Assembly (NCBI GenBank): GCA_903913355.1
Contig: CAIWKU010000125.1
Coordinates: forward strand, 1 to 18,464
DNA length: 18,464 nucleotides
Direction: 5' to 3'
Origin: an uncultured Bacteroidota bacterium
Lineage (GTDB): Bacteria > Bacteroidota > Bacteroidia > Chitinophagales > Chitinophagaceae
The position numbers and the translations under genes were made by a program. The stretch's first letter is position 1. Each line of letters begins with the position of its first letter. The notes under the pieces are model-generated. The model did not search any database and was not told the DNA's origin. It saw nothing but the letters and a program-made list of their open reading frames with translations. This document shows, piece after piece, positions 8,801 to 16,638 of this stretch.

Positions 8801-8973
8801 GTTTCGAGCAATATTTTGCCGATACGGGCACTGAGGATCTGTGTTTTTCCGGTACCGGGACCGGCAATAACCATAACGGGACCATCAATCGTATTTACAG
8901 CCAATTTCTGCTGTTCATTCAGATCACCATATATTTTTCGAAATTGCTCTGTCTGTTGCTGCCTTGTTACCAT
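5827..8973 (-). CDS. UvrD/Rep-family (SF1A) DNA helicase fused to a PD-(D/E)XK nuclease
   Basis: This 1048-residue protein combines an ATP-driven 3'-5' DNA helicase with a RecB-type nuclease, an arrangement used in double-strand-break resection. Helicase motifs in order: Walker A GPGTGKT (38-44), TYTDAGAVAM (69-78), HTFHSF (96-101), Walker B DEYQDT (273-278), GDDDQSIYRFQGA (302-314), NYRST (338-342), TAHGSKGLEF (639-648) and FYVALTRAK (694-702). The nuclease domain starts near 780 and shows His817, Glu888, Asp906 (GKLDKLEF), DYKTG (Asp919, Lys921) and QAVFY (948-952), all expected for active PD-(D/E)XK enzymes. Cys790 plus Cys1017, Cys1022 and Cys1025 could hold an Fe-S cluster as in AddB and Cas4. 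All catalytic residues appear intact. It resembles AddA/AdnA-like proteins but no partner subunit is adjacent. The gene diverges from the SRPBCC gene and precedes the lipoprotein gene by 80 bp. Confidence 0.93.
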   Translation of the reverse strand: MVTRQQQTEQFRKIYGDLNEQQKLAVNTIDGPVMVIAGPGTGKTQILSARIGKILLETDTQPENILCLTYTDAGAVAMRKRLLGFIGPDAYKVHIHTFHSFCNDIIQENLSLFEKTTLDPISDLEKIDLFKQLIDSFPKNHPLKRYRGDVYFEIKNLQQLFSSMKREGWTPAFINEKIDEYLADIPNREEYIYQRAYKQFKAGDRKENKIEEVKEKMEKLRAAVNEFDRFQKLMRNRNRYDFDDMINWVINAFSENKLLLSRYQEQYLYVLVDEYQDTSGTQNRLVELLISYWEQPNVFVVGDDDQSIYRFQGANVENMENFAFNYQAELLTVVLTNNYRSTQPILDISKTLVDKNEERLINKVPGLSKTLVASHQKTQQYTHTPVINEYETQRQEMIDILLSIEKLLAQGIPPAAIAVIYKENKYGEDLAQYFAQKNIPIFSKRNLNILEVPLAKKIILLLQYLWAEHDIPFGGEEMLFEILHFDWFHISPIEIAKLSAEVAGKRFGENRTSLRNTLLEKGNAPAADLFSKGAPAGLKEASQIIEKLIGDVSNLTLVNLFETCIQESGMLKWIMESPDKHRHLQVLTGLFDFVKEEARRNPSLSLEQLINIFMLMEKEGLSLPLVQVSGSEKGVNLLTAHGSKGLEFEHVFLAGCNASNWEKKRKPGGGYSFPDTMFSSQPKQKEEEELRRLFYVALTRAKIYLHISYSRFRNDGKDMEPSMFIAEIQDKHSLPVKKVILDNEVLSDFAMVQFTAEKAPEIEKTEADFITQMLDKFVMNVTALNNYLKCPLQFYFQNLVRVPSGKSEATEFGSAVHYALQRLFEKMQQTEKFPDKPEFVNDFEWYMSRHRESFTKEQFARRIEYGQEVLSNYYDQYIHSWNTIVAVERNIRNVVVDGVPLKGKLDKLEFYGKSVNVVDYKTGNIENAKDKLLAPGEKSPEGGDYWRQAVFYKILIDNYEQKNWQVISTEFDFIEPDKKKIYRKEKIVITPADTTTVTQQIKTVWQKIQNRDFYTGCGKPDCHWCNFVKTNNMAIALHDLSENEEETE

Positions 8974-8987
8974 AGATTAAAGATACT

Positions 8988-9002
8988 TTACATTTTATGT
9001 AA
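8988..9002. repeat. Short palindrome in the divergent helicase/SRPBCC intergenic region
   Basis: TTACAT-TTT-ATGTAA is a perfect 6-bp inverted repeat with a 3-base spacer, 14 bp before the helicase start in a 126-bp divergent gap. It could be an operator, but an AT-rich repeat this short can arise by chance. The TATCTTTA at 8978-8985 is a weak -7 candidate for the helicase without a clear -33 partner. Confidence 0.2.
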
Positions 9003-9099
9003 TCCGGTTTTTGGGAAACGGGCTTTCCGGGCATGTTTTGAACACAATGGGGTAAACATTATGGTACGAATTCTGTTATAAAAGGAAATCTGGCTCAAT

Positions 9100-9600
9100 A
9101 TGTCTAAAACCTACTCCATCAAAACTGTTCAAAAAATTCCTGTTTCCATGTCGGTTGCCTGGGAGTTTTTCAGCAGGCCCGATAATTTAAAAAATATCAC
9201 TCCCGCCAATCTCGGGTTTCATATCATTTCCCGCTATCATGGAACAGAAATGTATGAGGGACAGATTATTGAATATACCGTAAAGCCCATATTGGGTATT
9301 CCCTTGTATTGGATGACAGAAATCACGCATGTACAAAAACACAGGTATTTCATTGATGAACAACGTTTTGGGCCGTATAGTTTATGGCATCACCAGCATC
9401 ATTTCAAAGAAATTCAGGGTGGGGTGGAAATGACTGATATTGTACATTATAAACTGCCGCTTTGGTTTTTAGGAGATATAGCCAATGGTCTGATGGTAAA
9501 AAACCAGCTAAAAGGGATTTTCAATTACAGGTTCGAGGCAGTAGAAAAGCAGTTTGGGGAATGGGGGCCCGGAGCAGAGAATAACCTCGTTTTCGGATAG
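9100..9600 (+). CDS. SRPBCC-fold (START/cyclase-like) ligand-binding protein
   Basis: This is a small soluble protein of 166 residues with no signal peptide or membrane segment. Its start (IKTVQKIPVSMSVAWEFFS, then PDNLKNITP) is the hallmark of SRPBCC/polyketide-cyclase-like proteins, whose helix-grip fold encloses a hydrophobic pocket. A run of beta-strand-like segments follows (residues about 55-125), then a long C-terminal helix near 125-155. It belongs with the uncharacterised SRPBCC proteins (COG4276-like) common in Bacteroidota; the ligand and role cannot be told from sequence. A weak AAAGGA sequence lies about 14 bases before the ATG. It is divergent from the helicase gene and 144 bp upstream of kup on the same strand, with no clear functional tie to either. 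Confidence 0.85.
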   Translation: MSKTYSIKTVQKIPVSMSVAWEFFSRPDNLKNITPANLGFHIISRYHGTEMYEGQIIEYTVKPILGIPLYWMTEITHVQKHRYFIDEQRFGPYSLWHHQHHFKEIQGGVEMTDIVHYKLPLWFLGDIANGLMVKNQLKGIFNYRFEAVEKQFGEWGPGAENNLVFG

Positions 9601-9656
9601 TCTGGATCACTAACGCTTGTTCGCTATTAAAACCGGCTTAAGATTATTAAATTTTA

Positions 9657-9686
9657 ATTGAGCAGAATATTACGGATATACCTTTA
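9657..9686 (+). promoter_or_regulatory. Candidate promoter for kup
   Basis: ATTG (9657-9660) followed after 18 bases by TACCTTTA (9679-9686) resembles the Bacteroidota TTTG / TAnnTTTG promoter, with one mismatch in each box. It lies in the 144-bp gap between the SRPBCC gene and kup and would give a leader of about 50 nt. I see nothing else notable in this gap. Confidence 0.3.
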
Positions 9687-9744
9687 CATCCTTATTTTTA
9701 GCTTGATTGCTCTCATTCACTGCGTTCTAAATCTTTAGTAAAAG

Positions 9745-11712
9745 ATGTCTCTTAATCATCAGTCCGGGCTCAATAAAATTTCAGTAGCGGGTTTATTGGT
9801 AACACTGGGTATTATTTACGGGGATATTGGCACCTCTCCCTTATATGTATTCCGTTCTATTATGGGTGAAAGACCCATAACTGAGCAATTGGTTTATGGA
9901 GGAATTTCCTGTGTAGTATGGACTCTAACTTTGCAAACCACGTTCAAATATGTTTTTTTAACACTGAAAGCCGATAACCGGGGTGAGGGTGGTATCTTTT
10001 CTTTATATGCACTGGTAAGGCGTTATGCCAAATGGTTATATATTCCTGCAATTGTAGGTGCCGCAACTTTGCTGGCTGATGGAATCATTACTCCTCCTAT
10101 TTCTGTATCATCTGCTATTGAGGGATTAAATGGGATCAAGGGCCTGGAATCCATTATCGTTCCAGGTAATAATCTTACAGTTGGTATTGTAATTGCTATC
10201 ATTTCCCTATTATTCTTTTTTCAGCGTTTTGGTACCAAAGTAGTAGGTTTTGCTTTTGGGCCGATTATGCTGATATGGTTTAGCATGATCATGATATTAG
10301 GTGGTTTACAAATTATTCATACACCAGAGATACTGAAAGCCATCAATCCTTACTACGCTATTGACCTGTTAGTGGAATACCCAAAGGGATTCTGGTTGCT
10401 GGGTGCGGTGTTTCTCTGTACTACCGGAGCAGAAGCTTTATATAGCGATCTGGGCCATTGCGGACGTAAAAATATCCAGGTCAGCTGGGCATTCGTTAAA
10501 CTTACCTTGATTATTAATTATATGGGTCAGGGAGCCTGGTTGCTTTCTCAACATAGTGAAACCCTAAATGGGCTGAATCCATTTTATGAATTGATGCCAC
10601 ATTGGTTCCTGTTGATCGGTATCGTTATTGCTACCATGGCTACGATCATAGCCAGTCAGGCCCTGATCAGCGGATCTTTCACGCTTATCAGTGAGGCCAT
10701 CAGCATGAACTTCTGGCCAAGGGTAACCATCAAATTCCCTACAGATGTAAAAGGACAGATCTATATCCCAAGCCTTAACTGGATTTTATGGATTGGTTGT
10801 ATAGGCATGATGTTGTATTTCCGGGAAAGTGCACATATGGAAGCAGCTTATGGCTTTTCAATTGTTATTGCGATGTTGATGACTACTATGCTCATGTATG
10901 TGTATATGCATCGGGTTAAAAAATGGAATATTGTAATTATTACATTGATCATGGCGATATTTTTAACAGTGGAGGGGTCTTTCTTTATCGCTAACGTTGC
11001 CAAGATCAAACAAAGATGGATGTTCCTTTTCTTTGAATTCGGACTGATGTTTATTATGATCGTTTGGTTCAGGGCCAGAAAAATAACCAACCGCTATCTG
11101 CAATTTGTAAAACTGGCTGATTATGTTCCCAAACTACAAGAACTCAGTGGCGATAAGGATTTTCCAAAATATGCAACCCACCTGGTATATCTGACAAAAG
11201 CCGATTTTGATGGCGAAATAGAAAAAAGAATTATCGATTCTATCATGGCGAGAAAGCCCAAACGTGCAGATGTGTATTGGTTTATTCATATTGACAGGGC
11301 AGACGCGCCCTATACGATGGAATATACCGCTAAAGAGGTATTGCATGATAAGATCATGCGGGTTGATTTTAAACTGGGCTTCCGGGTTCAACCAAGGATC
11401 AATCTACTATTTAAACGGGTGATGCAGGAAATGAATAAGCGAAGTGAGTTATCCATGGCGAATAAGTATGAGAATCTTGATCAGAACGATTTTCACACCG
11501 ATATCACTTATGTAATCATAGAAACCTTTCTTTCTGTTGAAAATGAACTATCTCTCAAAGAAGGCTTTATTATGGATTCTTATTTTGGGATCAAAGGATT
11601 TTCTCAGTCTGATCAGAAAGCATTTGGATTGGATAGTGCATCCACCGTTATGGAAAGTGTACCGTTATTAATAAATCCAAAAACTTATCTGCCTTTACAC
11701 AGAACAGAATAA
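9745..11712 (+). CDS. kup: Kup-family potassium uptake transporter
   Basis: Kup is an inner-membrane secondary K+ transporter, generally thought to be driven by proton symport. The 655-residue protein opens with the family signature GIIYGDIGTSPLY (22-34; Asp27 in the first membrane helix) and then DNRGEGGIFSLYAL (77-90). ADGIITPPIS (111-120) and TGAEALYSDLGH, in the middle of the protein, are also family hallmarks. About 12 hydrophobic segments occupy residues 15-445, followed by a hydrophilic cytoplasmic tail of about 200 residues. The length is close to E. coli Kup (622). It converges on the kdp operon 71 bp downstream, so low- and high-affinity K+ uptake genes are neighbours. The start at ATG 9745 fits the family N-terminus. 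Confidence 0.96.
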   Translation: MSLNHQSGLNKISVAGLLVTLGIIYGDIGTSPLYVFRSIMGERPITEQLVYGGISCVVWTLTLQTTFKYVFLTLKADNRGEGGIFSLYALVRRYAKWLYIPAIVGAATLLADGIITPPISVSSAIEGLNGIKGLESIIVPGNNLTVGIVIAIISLLFFFQRFGTKVVGFAFGPIMLIWFSMIMILGGLQIIHTPEILKAINPYYAIDLLVEYPKGFWLLGAVFLCTTGAEALYSDLGHCGRKNIQVSWAFVKLTLIINYMGQGAWLLSQHSETLNGLNPFYELMPHWFLLIGIVIATMATIIASQALISGSFTLISEAISMNFWPRVTIKFPTDVKGQIYIPSLNWILWIGCIGMMLYFRESAHMEAAYGFSIVIAMLMTTMLMYVYMHRVKKWNIVIITLIMAIFLTVEGSFFIANVAKIKQRWMFLFFEFGLMFIMIVWFRARKITNRYLQFVKLADYVPKLQELSGDKDFPKYATHLVYLTKADFDGEIEKRIIDSIMARKPKRADVYWFIHIDRADAPYTMEYTAKEVLHDKIMRVDFKLGFRVQPRINLLFKRVMQEMNKRSELSMANKYENLDQNDFHTDITYVIIETFLSVENELSLKEGFIMDSYFGIKGFSQSDQKAFGLDSASTVMESVPLLINPKTYLPLHRTE

Positions 11713-11783
11713 TTTTCTGGATACATAATCCAATTGAAAATCAGGCTAATCTTTTAAGGGAAGAGAATGAATGGCATTGCAAG
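11713..11783. other. Convergent gap between kup and the histidine kinase gene
   Basis: The 3' ends of kup (plus) and the kdp operon (minus) face each other across 71 bp. I looked for a GC-rich stem followed by a T run in either direction and found no convincing intrinsic terminator. Confidence 0.4.
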
Positions 11784-13481
11784 CTAATGAGATTCTATTG
11801 GCAAGGTAAACTCAAACCGGCTACCTTCCCCTAATTTACTGCTTGCCCATATATGCCCATGTTGGGCTTCAATAAACTCTTTTGAGATGGATAAGCCTAG
11901 CCCTGTTCCATTTCTCTCTAATGTTCCTGGAACTTTAAAATATCGATCAAATATCTTTGGCAGGTATTTTTCGTCGATTCCTTTTCCATTATCAGTTACT
12001 GCAAATACAATATTGTTTTCTTTCCGGTAAGCACTTACTTCAACAACAGATGAGTTGGCAGAATATTTGATTGCGTTTGTAAGGAAATTGATTAATACCC
12101 AAGAGGTCTTTTCGGCATCAGCCTGCACGGTAGGTAAAGCATGTTCTATATTTTTACTGATAGAAATACCTTTCTGCTGTGCCTGAAATTGTACTGTCAG
12201 AATAGCCTGCTCAATCATTTTTTCAGGCTCTGTAGCTTGTAATTTTAATTGAATATTTCCAGTTTCTACCTGTGAGATATTGAGTAGCTCCCCGGTTATT
12301 TTTAATAGTCTGTCAGAGTCATCAGTGATACTTTTTATCAATTCTCCCTGTTCCGGATTCAAATTCCCAACCCGTGGATCGGTTAATAATTGGGCACTCA
12401 TTTTAATTGAGGAGATCGGAGTTTTCAGTTCATGGGAAACAGTAGCAATAAAATTTGTTTTTGCTTCATTCAGTTCATGAAAGGGGGTTATATTTCTCAA
12501 TACAATTACCTGACCAATAATGGTTTCATTATTAGTAACGTCTAACACATCTTTGGTAAAATAACTTTCTTTATTATCAGCATATATTTTTAATTCTTTG
12601 GTTTCTCTTTCCTGCAACAAACTTCGCATAAGGTCATTTTTAAGTGCAATGTCTGCTGCATACTTTCCGATAATATCCGTTTCTTTTAGGCCCAGCAAAC
12701 CCTGTGCGACCTCATTCAGGAACAATATATTCTTTTTCCCATCTAACCCAATGATAGCATCGCGCATCTGGTTGATAATGGTTTCAATGCGACTTTTTTC
12801 AAACTTGATCTGTGCCAGGTTACTATGCTCATACTCATCCAGCTTTTCAGCCATACTGTTAAAGGCATTCGCCAATTCTCCAAATTCATCTTCCTGTTTC
12901 AGATAGATTCTTTTCCTATAGTCTTTATTAGCAATGGCACTGATTCCTTCATTTAATAATCGAACAGGCGTGGAAATTACTTCCGGGAAATTAATTACAA
13001 ACGTAAACGTGATCAATGTAAGTAATACAAAAACTATCGTAAGCCATAAATTTGCATCTTCTGCGGTTTTTGTAGCTACTTCATTTTTGTGAAGTATTGC
13101 CTGTTGATTCAAATCTGTGATGAGTTGCAAAGATTGACGTATCTCATAATAATTACTAGGGTCATTCGGATTGGCCAGGAGCTCAGAATAGTCTTTTCGT
13201 AATTTATGGGTTGCTTCCATTTCTCCAGGCTCAGTAATGTTTCCCTCCTGTTTGTGCAGGTTTTCTTCCAGCATAGCTTTCGAAGAGGGTTTTCCAATAT
13301 CCTCTAGGGCTTTCAGCATATTATTGCAGTAAACCAATGATTCATAGTTATTTTTCAATACCATTTTTGAATCATTACTTAAGCGATTGATGTAAACAAT
13401 GGCCATGATCCCGAAACCCAGTATCACTAGAAATAGAAAAGTGAGTCCAAAGCTGAGCTTTGTTTTTAATTTCATGGCCAT
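11784..13481 (-). CDS. Membrane sensor histidine kinase (HAMP-PAS-HisKA-HATPase) of the kdp locus
   Basis: This 565-residue kinase has two membrane helices (about 8-31 and 144-164) around a helical periplasmic segment of about 110 residues resembling a four-helix-bundle sensor. A HAMP linker (about 165-218), a PAS domain (about 228-335), a HisKA domain with phospho-acceptor His350 (SHELKTP) and an HATPase domain follow. The N box is NFLTNAIKYS (465-474), G1 is DNGKGI (497-502) and G2 is GTGLGL (525-530), so it should be active. It starts one base after the stop of the KdpD-type gene (TGA-T-ATG; ATG 13475 is an alternative start), implying translational coupling. It probably supplies the kinase activity that the neighbour lacks. 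Its membrane part is unlike the four-helix bundle of classical KdpD, so its signal may differ. No response regulator gene follows it. Confidence 0.93.
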   Translation of the reverse strand: MAMKLKTKLSFGLTFLFLVILGFGIMAIVYINRLSNDSKMVLKNNYESLVYCNNMLKALEDIGKPSSKAMLEENLHKQEGNITEPGEMEATHKLRKDYSELLANPNDPSNYYEIRQSLQLITDLNQQAILHKNEVATKTAEDANLWLTIVFVLLTLITFTFVINFPEVISTPVRLLNEGISAIANKDYRKRIYLKQEDEFGELANAFNSMAEKLDEYEHSNLAQIKFEKSRIETIINQMRDAIIGLDGKKNILFLNEVAQGLLGLKETDIIGKYAADIALKNDLMRSLLQERETKELKIYADNKESYFTKDVLDVTNNETIIGQVIVLRNITPFHELNEAKTNFIATVSHELKTPISSIKMSAQLLTDPRVGNLNPEQGELIKSITDDSDRLLKITGELLNISQVETGNIQLKLQATEPEKMIEQAILTVQFQAQQKGISISKNIEHALPTVQADAEKTSWVLINFLTNAIKYSANSSVVEVSAYRKENNIVFAVTDNGKGIDEKYLPKIFDRYFKVPGTLERNGTGLGLSISKEFIEAQHGHIWASSKLGEGSRFEFTLPIESH

Positions 13482-13482
13482 A

Positions 13483-14610
13483 TCAGGAAAGTATTACAAT
13501 GTCAATATCTGCTGCAGATAGTTTAGTAAGTAATTGATTAAAAACAGCGGTATTCAATATTACACTGAATAGGTTTAAATGAGGTTTGCCAATACAAATG
13601 GTGGTAATACCTTTCTGTTCCGTTGCCTCAAAAATTCCTTTGGCAATATTGCTGCTTTTAATCCTGATTACTTCCGCACCTAATTCTGTAGCCAGTTTAA
13701 AGTTATTGATTAAATGTCGTTGGGCAGCCAACCCTATCTTATCCCCTTCTTCTTTAGGCGTTTGCACATATAACAGATACCATTTGGAATTATAATAAGC
13801 AGCCAGCCTGGCGGTTTTCCGAATCACTTTCTTGGCAATTTCGTAATTACTACTTATGCAGGCAAGAAAGCGCTCCTGTTTTAAATGCGTATTTCTCGGA
13901 AGTTCGGTTTCTATCTTGCGTTCTACCTGCGAGGCAACTTCTTTTAGCGCCAGTTCCCGTAATTGAAGAATTCGTTCACTTTGAAAAAAGTTTTTAAGCG
14001 CAATCTCTATTTTATCAGGGGTATATATCCTCCCCTCCTTTAATCGGGTTATTAATTCGTCGGCCGTCAGATCGATATTTACCACTTCATCCGCTTGTTG
14101 CAACATGCTATCCGGAATACGTTCAGCAACATCAATACCTGTAATGGATTTAATCTCTGCGTGCAGGCTTTCTATATGCTGGATGTTAACAGCACTGATC
14201 ACGTTGATTCCCGCATCCAGTATATCTAATACATCCTGCCAGCGTTTCTCATTTTTACTTCCCTCGATATTCGTATGTGCCAGCTCATCAATCACAACCA
14301 CTTCTGGCCGTAAGGTAAGAATAGCCATAACATCCAGCTCCTCAAGCTCTTTGCCTTTATAGAACAAAGTTCTTCTCGGAATTAACGGTAGCCCCTCCAA
14401 TAGTGCATGTGTTTCTTTACGTTGATGCGTTTCTATATAACCTATCTTAATATCTACACCATTCCGAAGAAGTGATTGGGCCTCCTGAAGCATGCGGTAA
14501 GTTTTACCTACACCGGCGCTCATACCAATGTATATCTTAAGCTTTCCTCTTCTTGATTTTTTAATCAGTTCTAGAAAATGCTGAACACTATTTTCTTTTT
14601 CATCAGCCAT
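13483..14610 (-). CDS. kdpD: KdpD-type sensor, N-terminal KdpD + Usp domains only (no kinase)
   Basis: This 375-residue protein matches the cytoplasmic N-terminal half of KdpD, the sensor that controls kdp expression. The KdpD domain (about 20-230) has Walker A GMSAGVGKT (29-37), GYIETHQR (57-64), IDELAHTN (107-114) and VNIQHIESLH (141-150). A universal-stress-protein-like domain (about 247-375) follows. It ends there: the four membrane helices, GAF-like region and kinase of full-length KdpD (about 900 residues) are absent, with no frameshifted remnant, because the next gene is a distinct intact histidine kinase. Short KdpD homologues are known in other phyla, for example cyanobacteria. It presumably signals through the adjacent kinase. 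Placement after kdpC and the porin gene, 48 bp from the latter, fits one operon. Confidence 0.93.
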   Translation of the reverse strand: MADEKENSVQHFLELIKKSRRGKLKIYIGMSAGVGKTYRMLQEAQSLLRNGVDIKIGYIETHQRKETHALLEGLPLIPRRTLFYKGKELEELDVMAILTLRPEVVVIDELAHTNIEGSKNEKRWQDVLDILDAGINVISAVNIQHIESLHAEIKSITGIDVAERIPDSMLQQADEVVNIDLTADELITRLKEGRIYTPDKIEIALKNFFQSERILQLRELALKEVASQVERKIETELPRNTHLKQERFLACISSNYEIAKKVIRKTARLAAYYNSKWYLLYVQTPKEEGDKIGLAAQRHLINNFKLATELGAEVIRIKSSNIAKGIFEATEQKGITTICIGKPHLNLFSVILNTAVFNQLLTKLSAADIDIVILS

Positions 14611-14658
14611 GTTACTATTTAAAAGTATTCTCTATAATTATTTACTGCATTGACAATA

Positions 14659-16044
14659 TCAAAACCGTACAACCATAGCTATTATATATCTCGATTCAGA
14701 TTTTACTAAATCAGGTACCCAGTTTGCCGGATTGGCAAGCCCGGTTAATGCCTGTGTATATCCGCTGGGAGAGGTTACGCCACCATGACCTGCAAAATAG
14801 GGAACGCTTGCCTCGCGATGTACCAGTTCAAATTTCCAGGTAATATTTTCATTAGGCATAAAATCAAAAGTGGTGGAACAATCCCAGGCATCAAACTTAT
14901 CTCCGGGGTTTTCTGTAAATGGATTATTCCCATAAGGAGGGAGCGCCGAAGCATCGCCTGTTGGTGATAAAACAAGATACCGTCCGGGATTATGCATATA
15001 ACCACCTCCAAATGTCCATGCAAATTTTTCACCAAACCAAAGCCTGTGATAAGCCATGCCACTGATAAAATTCTGCGCCGGACTTGTTCCATCTTTGCTT
15101 CCAAAGGGTGTTACCCCCCCGCCGTTCTCAAATCCGATGTCTCCGGTAAGGCTGAAAGCTGCCCTTGTAATCCCCTTCGCTTTGGGGTTATTGAAATAGC
15201 GAAGTAAAAAACTATTATCAGAATGGAAACGGGTACGTTTAGGCAAACCGGCAGCATCAGTTCCCACATAATTATTGGTAACCATGCTAACATATTCTTG
15301 CGGGCTATATTTTATTGAAAAACCCATACCGGGCATTTTATTAAATTTCGCGTAAGATTGCCATCCATTAATTAACCATAATTCTACTTTAAGCCTGTCG
15401 GTAGGAAACATCTGTAATCGAACTCCGTTAAAGAACCAGGGAGTATTGTCTGAAGTATACGAAGGTTGATAACCCCAGTTCTCAAAATTATTATACGACA
15501 TCAGGCCTATATATGACATAAATATACCTGCATCTAAATTAATTCCATGCCAGGTATCCCAATGGTAGCCACCATAAGCTTCACTGATATATTGATAGGC
15601 AGTTGCCAGGTTATATTGACCATGGTACTGGCTAAGATCATTGCGCGGAACCACAGTGGAACGTGTACCAAACTGGGTCATAAACCTGCCACGAACATTA
15701 TTATAATGAAAATCACCACCGATACCAGCAAATGAAACCTGTACTTCGCCGTTACGTGATAATGCGGTAGAGCCTACTACAGTATTATCAATTGGCGCAT
15801 GATTAGACTGGGTGTAGTTTACATCGAAAGTGGCACTTCCCGTAAAATATTTGGAATCAAGAAGGGAATTCTTTTGGCGGTTATTGCCATTCAGCCAGCC
15901 AAAATCTCCAAATGCAAAGGGCTCACTGGCGGGTAATTTTGCTTCAATACCTGCAGTATCTTTTTTTATTGGTTGTGTACTGTCTTTTTGGGCGAATGTA
16001 GTTGAACTCAAAAGGAATAAAAATGGAAGGATACTTGTTTTCAT
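14659..16044 (-). CDS. Outer-membrane beta-barrel porin-like protein (OmpL/BBP2-like) in the kdp operon
   Basis: The 461-residue product starts with a signal peptide (MKTSILPFLFLLSSTTFA, cleavage likely before Gln19). Beyond it lie many alternating aromatic/polar strands rich in Gly, Asn, Tyr and Trp, and the protein ends in VVRF with a terminal Phe, as outer-membrane barrels do. Segments such as GINLDAGIFMSYIGLMSY and WFFNGVRLQMFPTDRLKVELW resemble the putative OmpL-like porin family (BBP2, PF07642). The gene lies 24 bp after kdpC and 48 bp before kdpD on the same strand, so co-expression with the K+ pump is likely. Passing K+ or other small cations across the outer membrane is a reasonable inference but not shown by sequence. 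The family assignment is from overall character, not from a search. Confidence 0.85.
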   Translation of the reverse strand: MKTSILPFLFLLSSTTFAQKDSTQPIKKDTAGIEAKLPASEPFAFGDFGWLNGNNRQKNSLLDSKYFTGSATFDVNYTQSNHAPIDNTVVGSTALSRNGEVQVSFAGIGGDFHYNNVRGRFMTQFGTRSTVVPRNDLSQYHGQYNLATAYQYISEAYGGYHWDTWHGINLDAGIFMSYIGLMSYNNFENWGYQPSYTSDNTPWFFNGVRLQMFPTDRLKVELWLINGWQSYAKFNKMPGMGFSIKYSPQEYVSMVTNNYVGTDAAGLPKRTRFHSDNSFLLRYFNNPKAKGITRAAFSLTGDIGFENGGGVTPFGSKDGTSPAQNFISGMAYHRLWFGEKFAWTFGGGYMHNPGRYLVLSPTGDASALPPYGNNPFTENPGDKFDAWDCSTTFDFMPNENITWKFELVHREASVPYFAGHGGVTSPSGYTQALTGLANPANWVPDLVKSESRYIIAMVVRF

Positions 16045-16068
16045 ATTTACTATTTAACGGATAATTTT

Positions 16069-16638
16069 TTATTTAAGTTGATCTAAGGCGATATTAATCT
16101 TCAGAACATTTACTTTGGCAATTCCAATAAATGGCTTGGTAATGGATGAATCGATAAGAGCATTGATTTTTTTATCACTAATACCCCTTGCTTTTGCAAT
16201 CCTTTCTGTTTGTATATAAGCGGCTGCCGGTGAGATATCAGGATCAAGACCACTGCCGGAAGAGGTAACCAGATCTGAAGGTATATCTGTTTTTTTGATG
16301 CCTGGATTGTGTACCAGAAAACTATCAATCCTATTCTGTACCTCTTTCAGGTAGTCGGGATTTGAAGGCCCTTTATTGCTTCCGGAAGATGCTGCCGCAT
16401 TATAAGCAGCAGCAGATGGGCGGCCATTAAAGTAAATATCTTTCGTAAAGGATTGACCTTCCAAAAGATAGCCAGTGGTTTTCCCATTCATTGTTACCGA
16501 TTCCCCTTCTCCATGATTGGGAGCAAGCTGAGCAAAACCAAGTATCACTAAAGTATAGAATCCACTAAAAAAAAGTAAGCATACAACTGTAAGACGAATG
16601 GCGGATAGAAAAGGTAAATGTTTCATATTGATAATCAT
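16069..16638 (-). CDS. kdpC: K+-transporting ATPase subunit KdpC
   Basis: KdpC is the small single-span subunit of the KdpFABC K+ pump and promotes high-affinity function and assembly of the complex. The 189-residue protein has one N-terminal membrane helix (about 13-37) and then a periplasmic domain with the family motifs FNGRPSA (70-76), SSGSNKGPSNP (84-94), LVTSSGSGLDPDISP (123-137) and KARGIS (149-154). The tail VNVLKINIALDQL matches the usual KdpC end. The kdpB stop and this ATG abut (TAA-ATG), indicating translational coupling. An alternative start is the ATG at 16626 (MKHLPF). Nothing important is missing. Confidence 0.97.
   Translation of the reverse strand: MIINMKHLPFLSAIRLTVVCLLFFSGFYTLVILGFAQLAPNHGEGESVTMNGKTTGYLLEGQSFTKDIYFNGRPSAAAYNAAASSGSNKGPSNPDYLKEVQNRIDSFLVHNPGIKKTDIPSDLVTSSGSGLDPDISPAAAYIQTERIAKARGISDKKINALIDSSITKPFIGIAKVNVLKINIALDQLK

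Noticed and set aside
8988..9002. Palindrome as an operator for the helicase gene
   Set aside because: Six AT-rich base pairs with a 3-base spacer are too weak to claim a regulator site, and no regulator gene is nearby. Listed only as a low-confidence repeat.
11713..11783. Bidirectional terminator between kup and the kinase gene
   Set aside because: No GC-rich stem followed by T runs is visible on either strand.
13483..14610. Short kdpD as a truncated pseudogene
   Set aside because: The gene is intact with all KdpD-domain motifs, ends cleanly after its Usp domain, and is followed one base later by an intact kinase gene, which fits a natural split and not decay.
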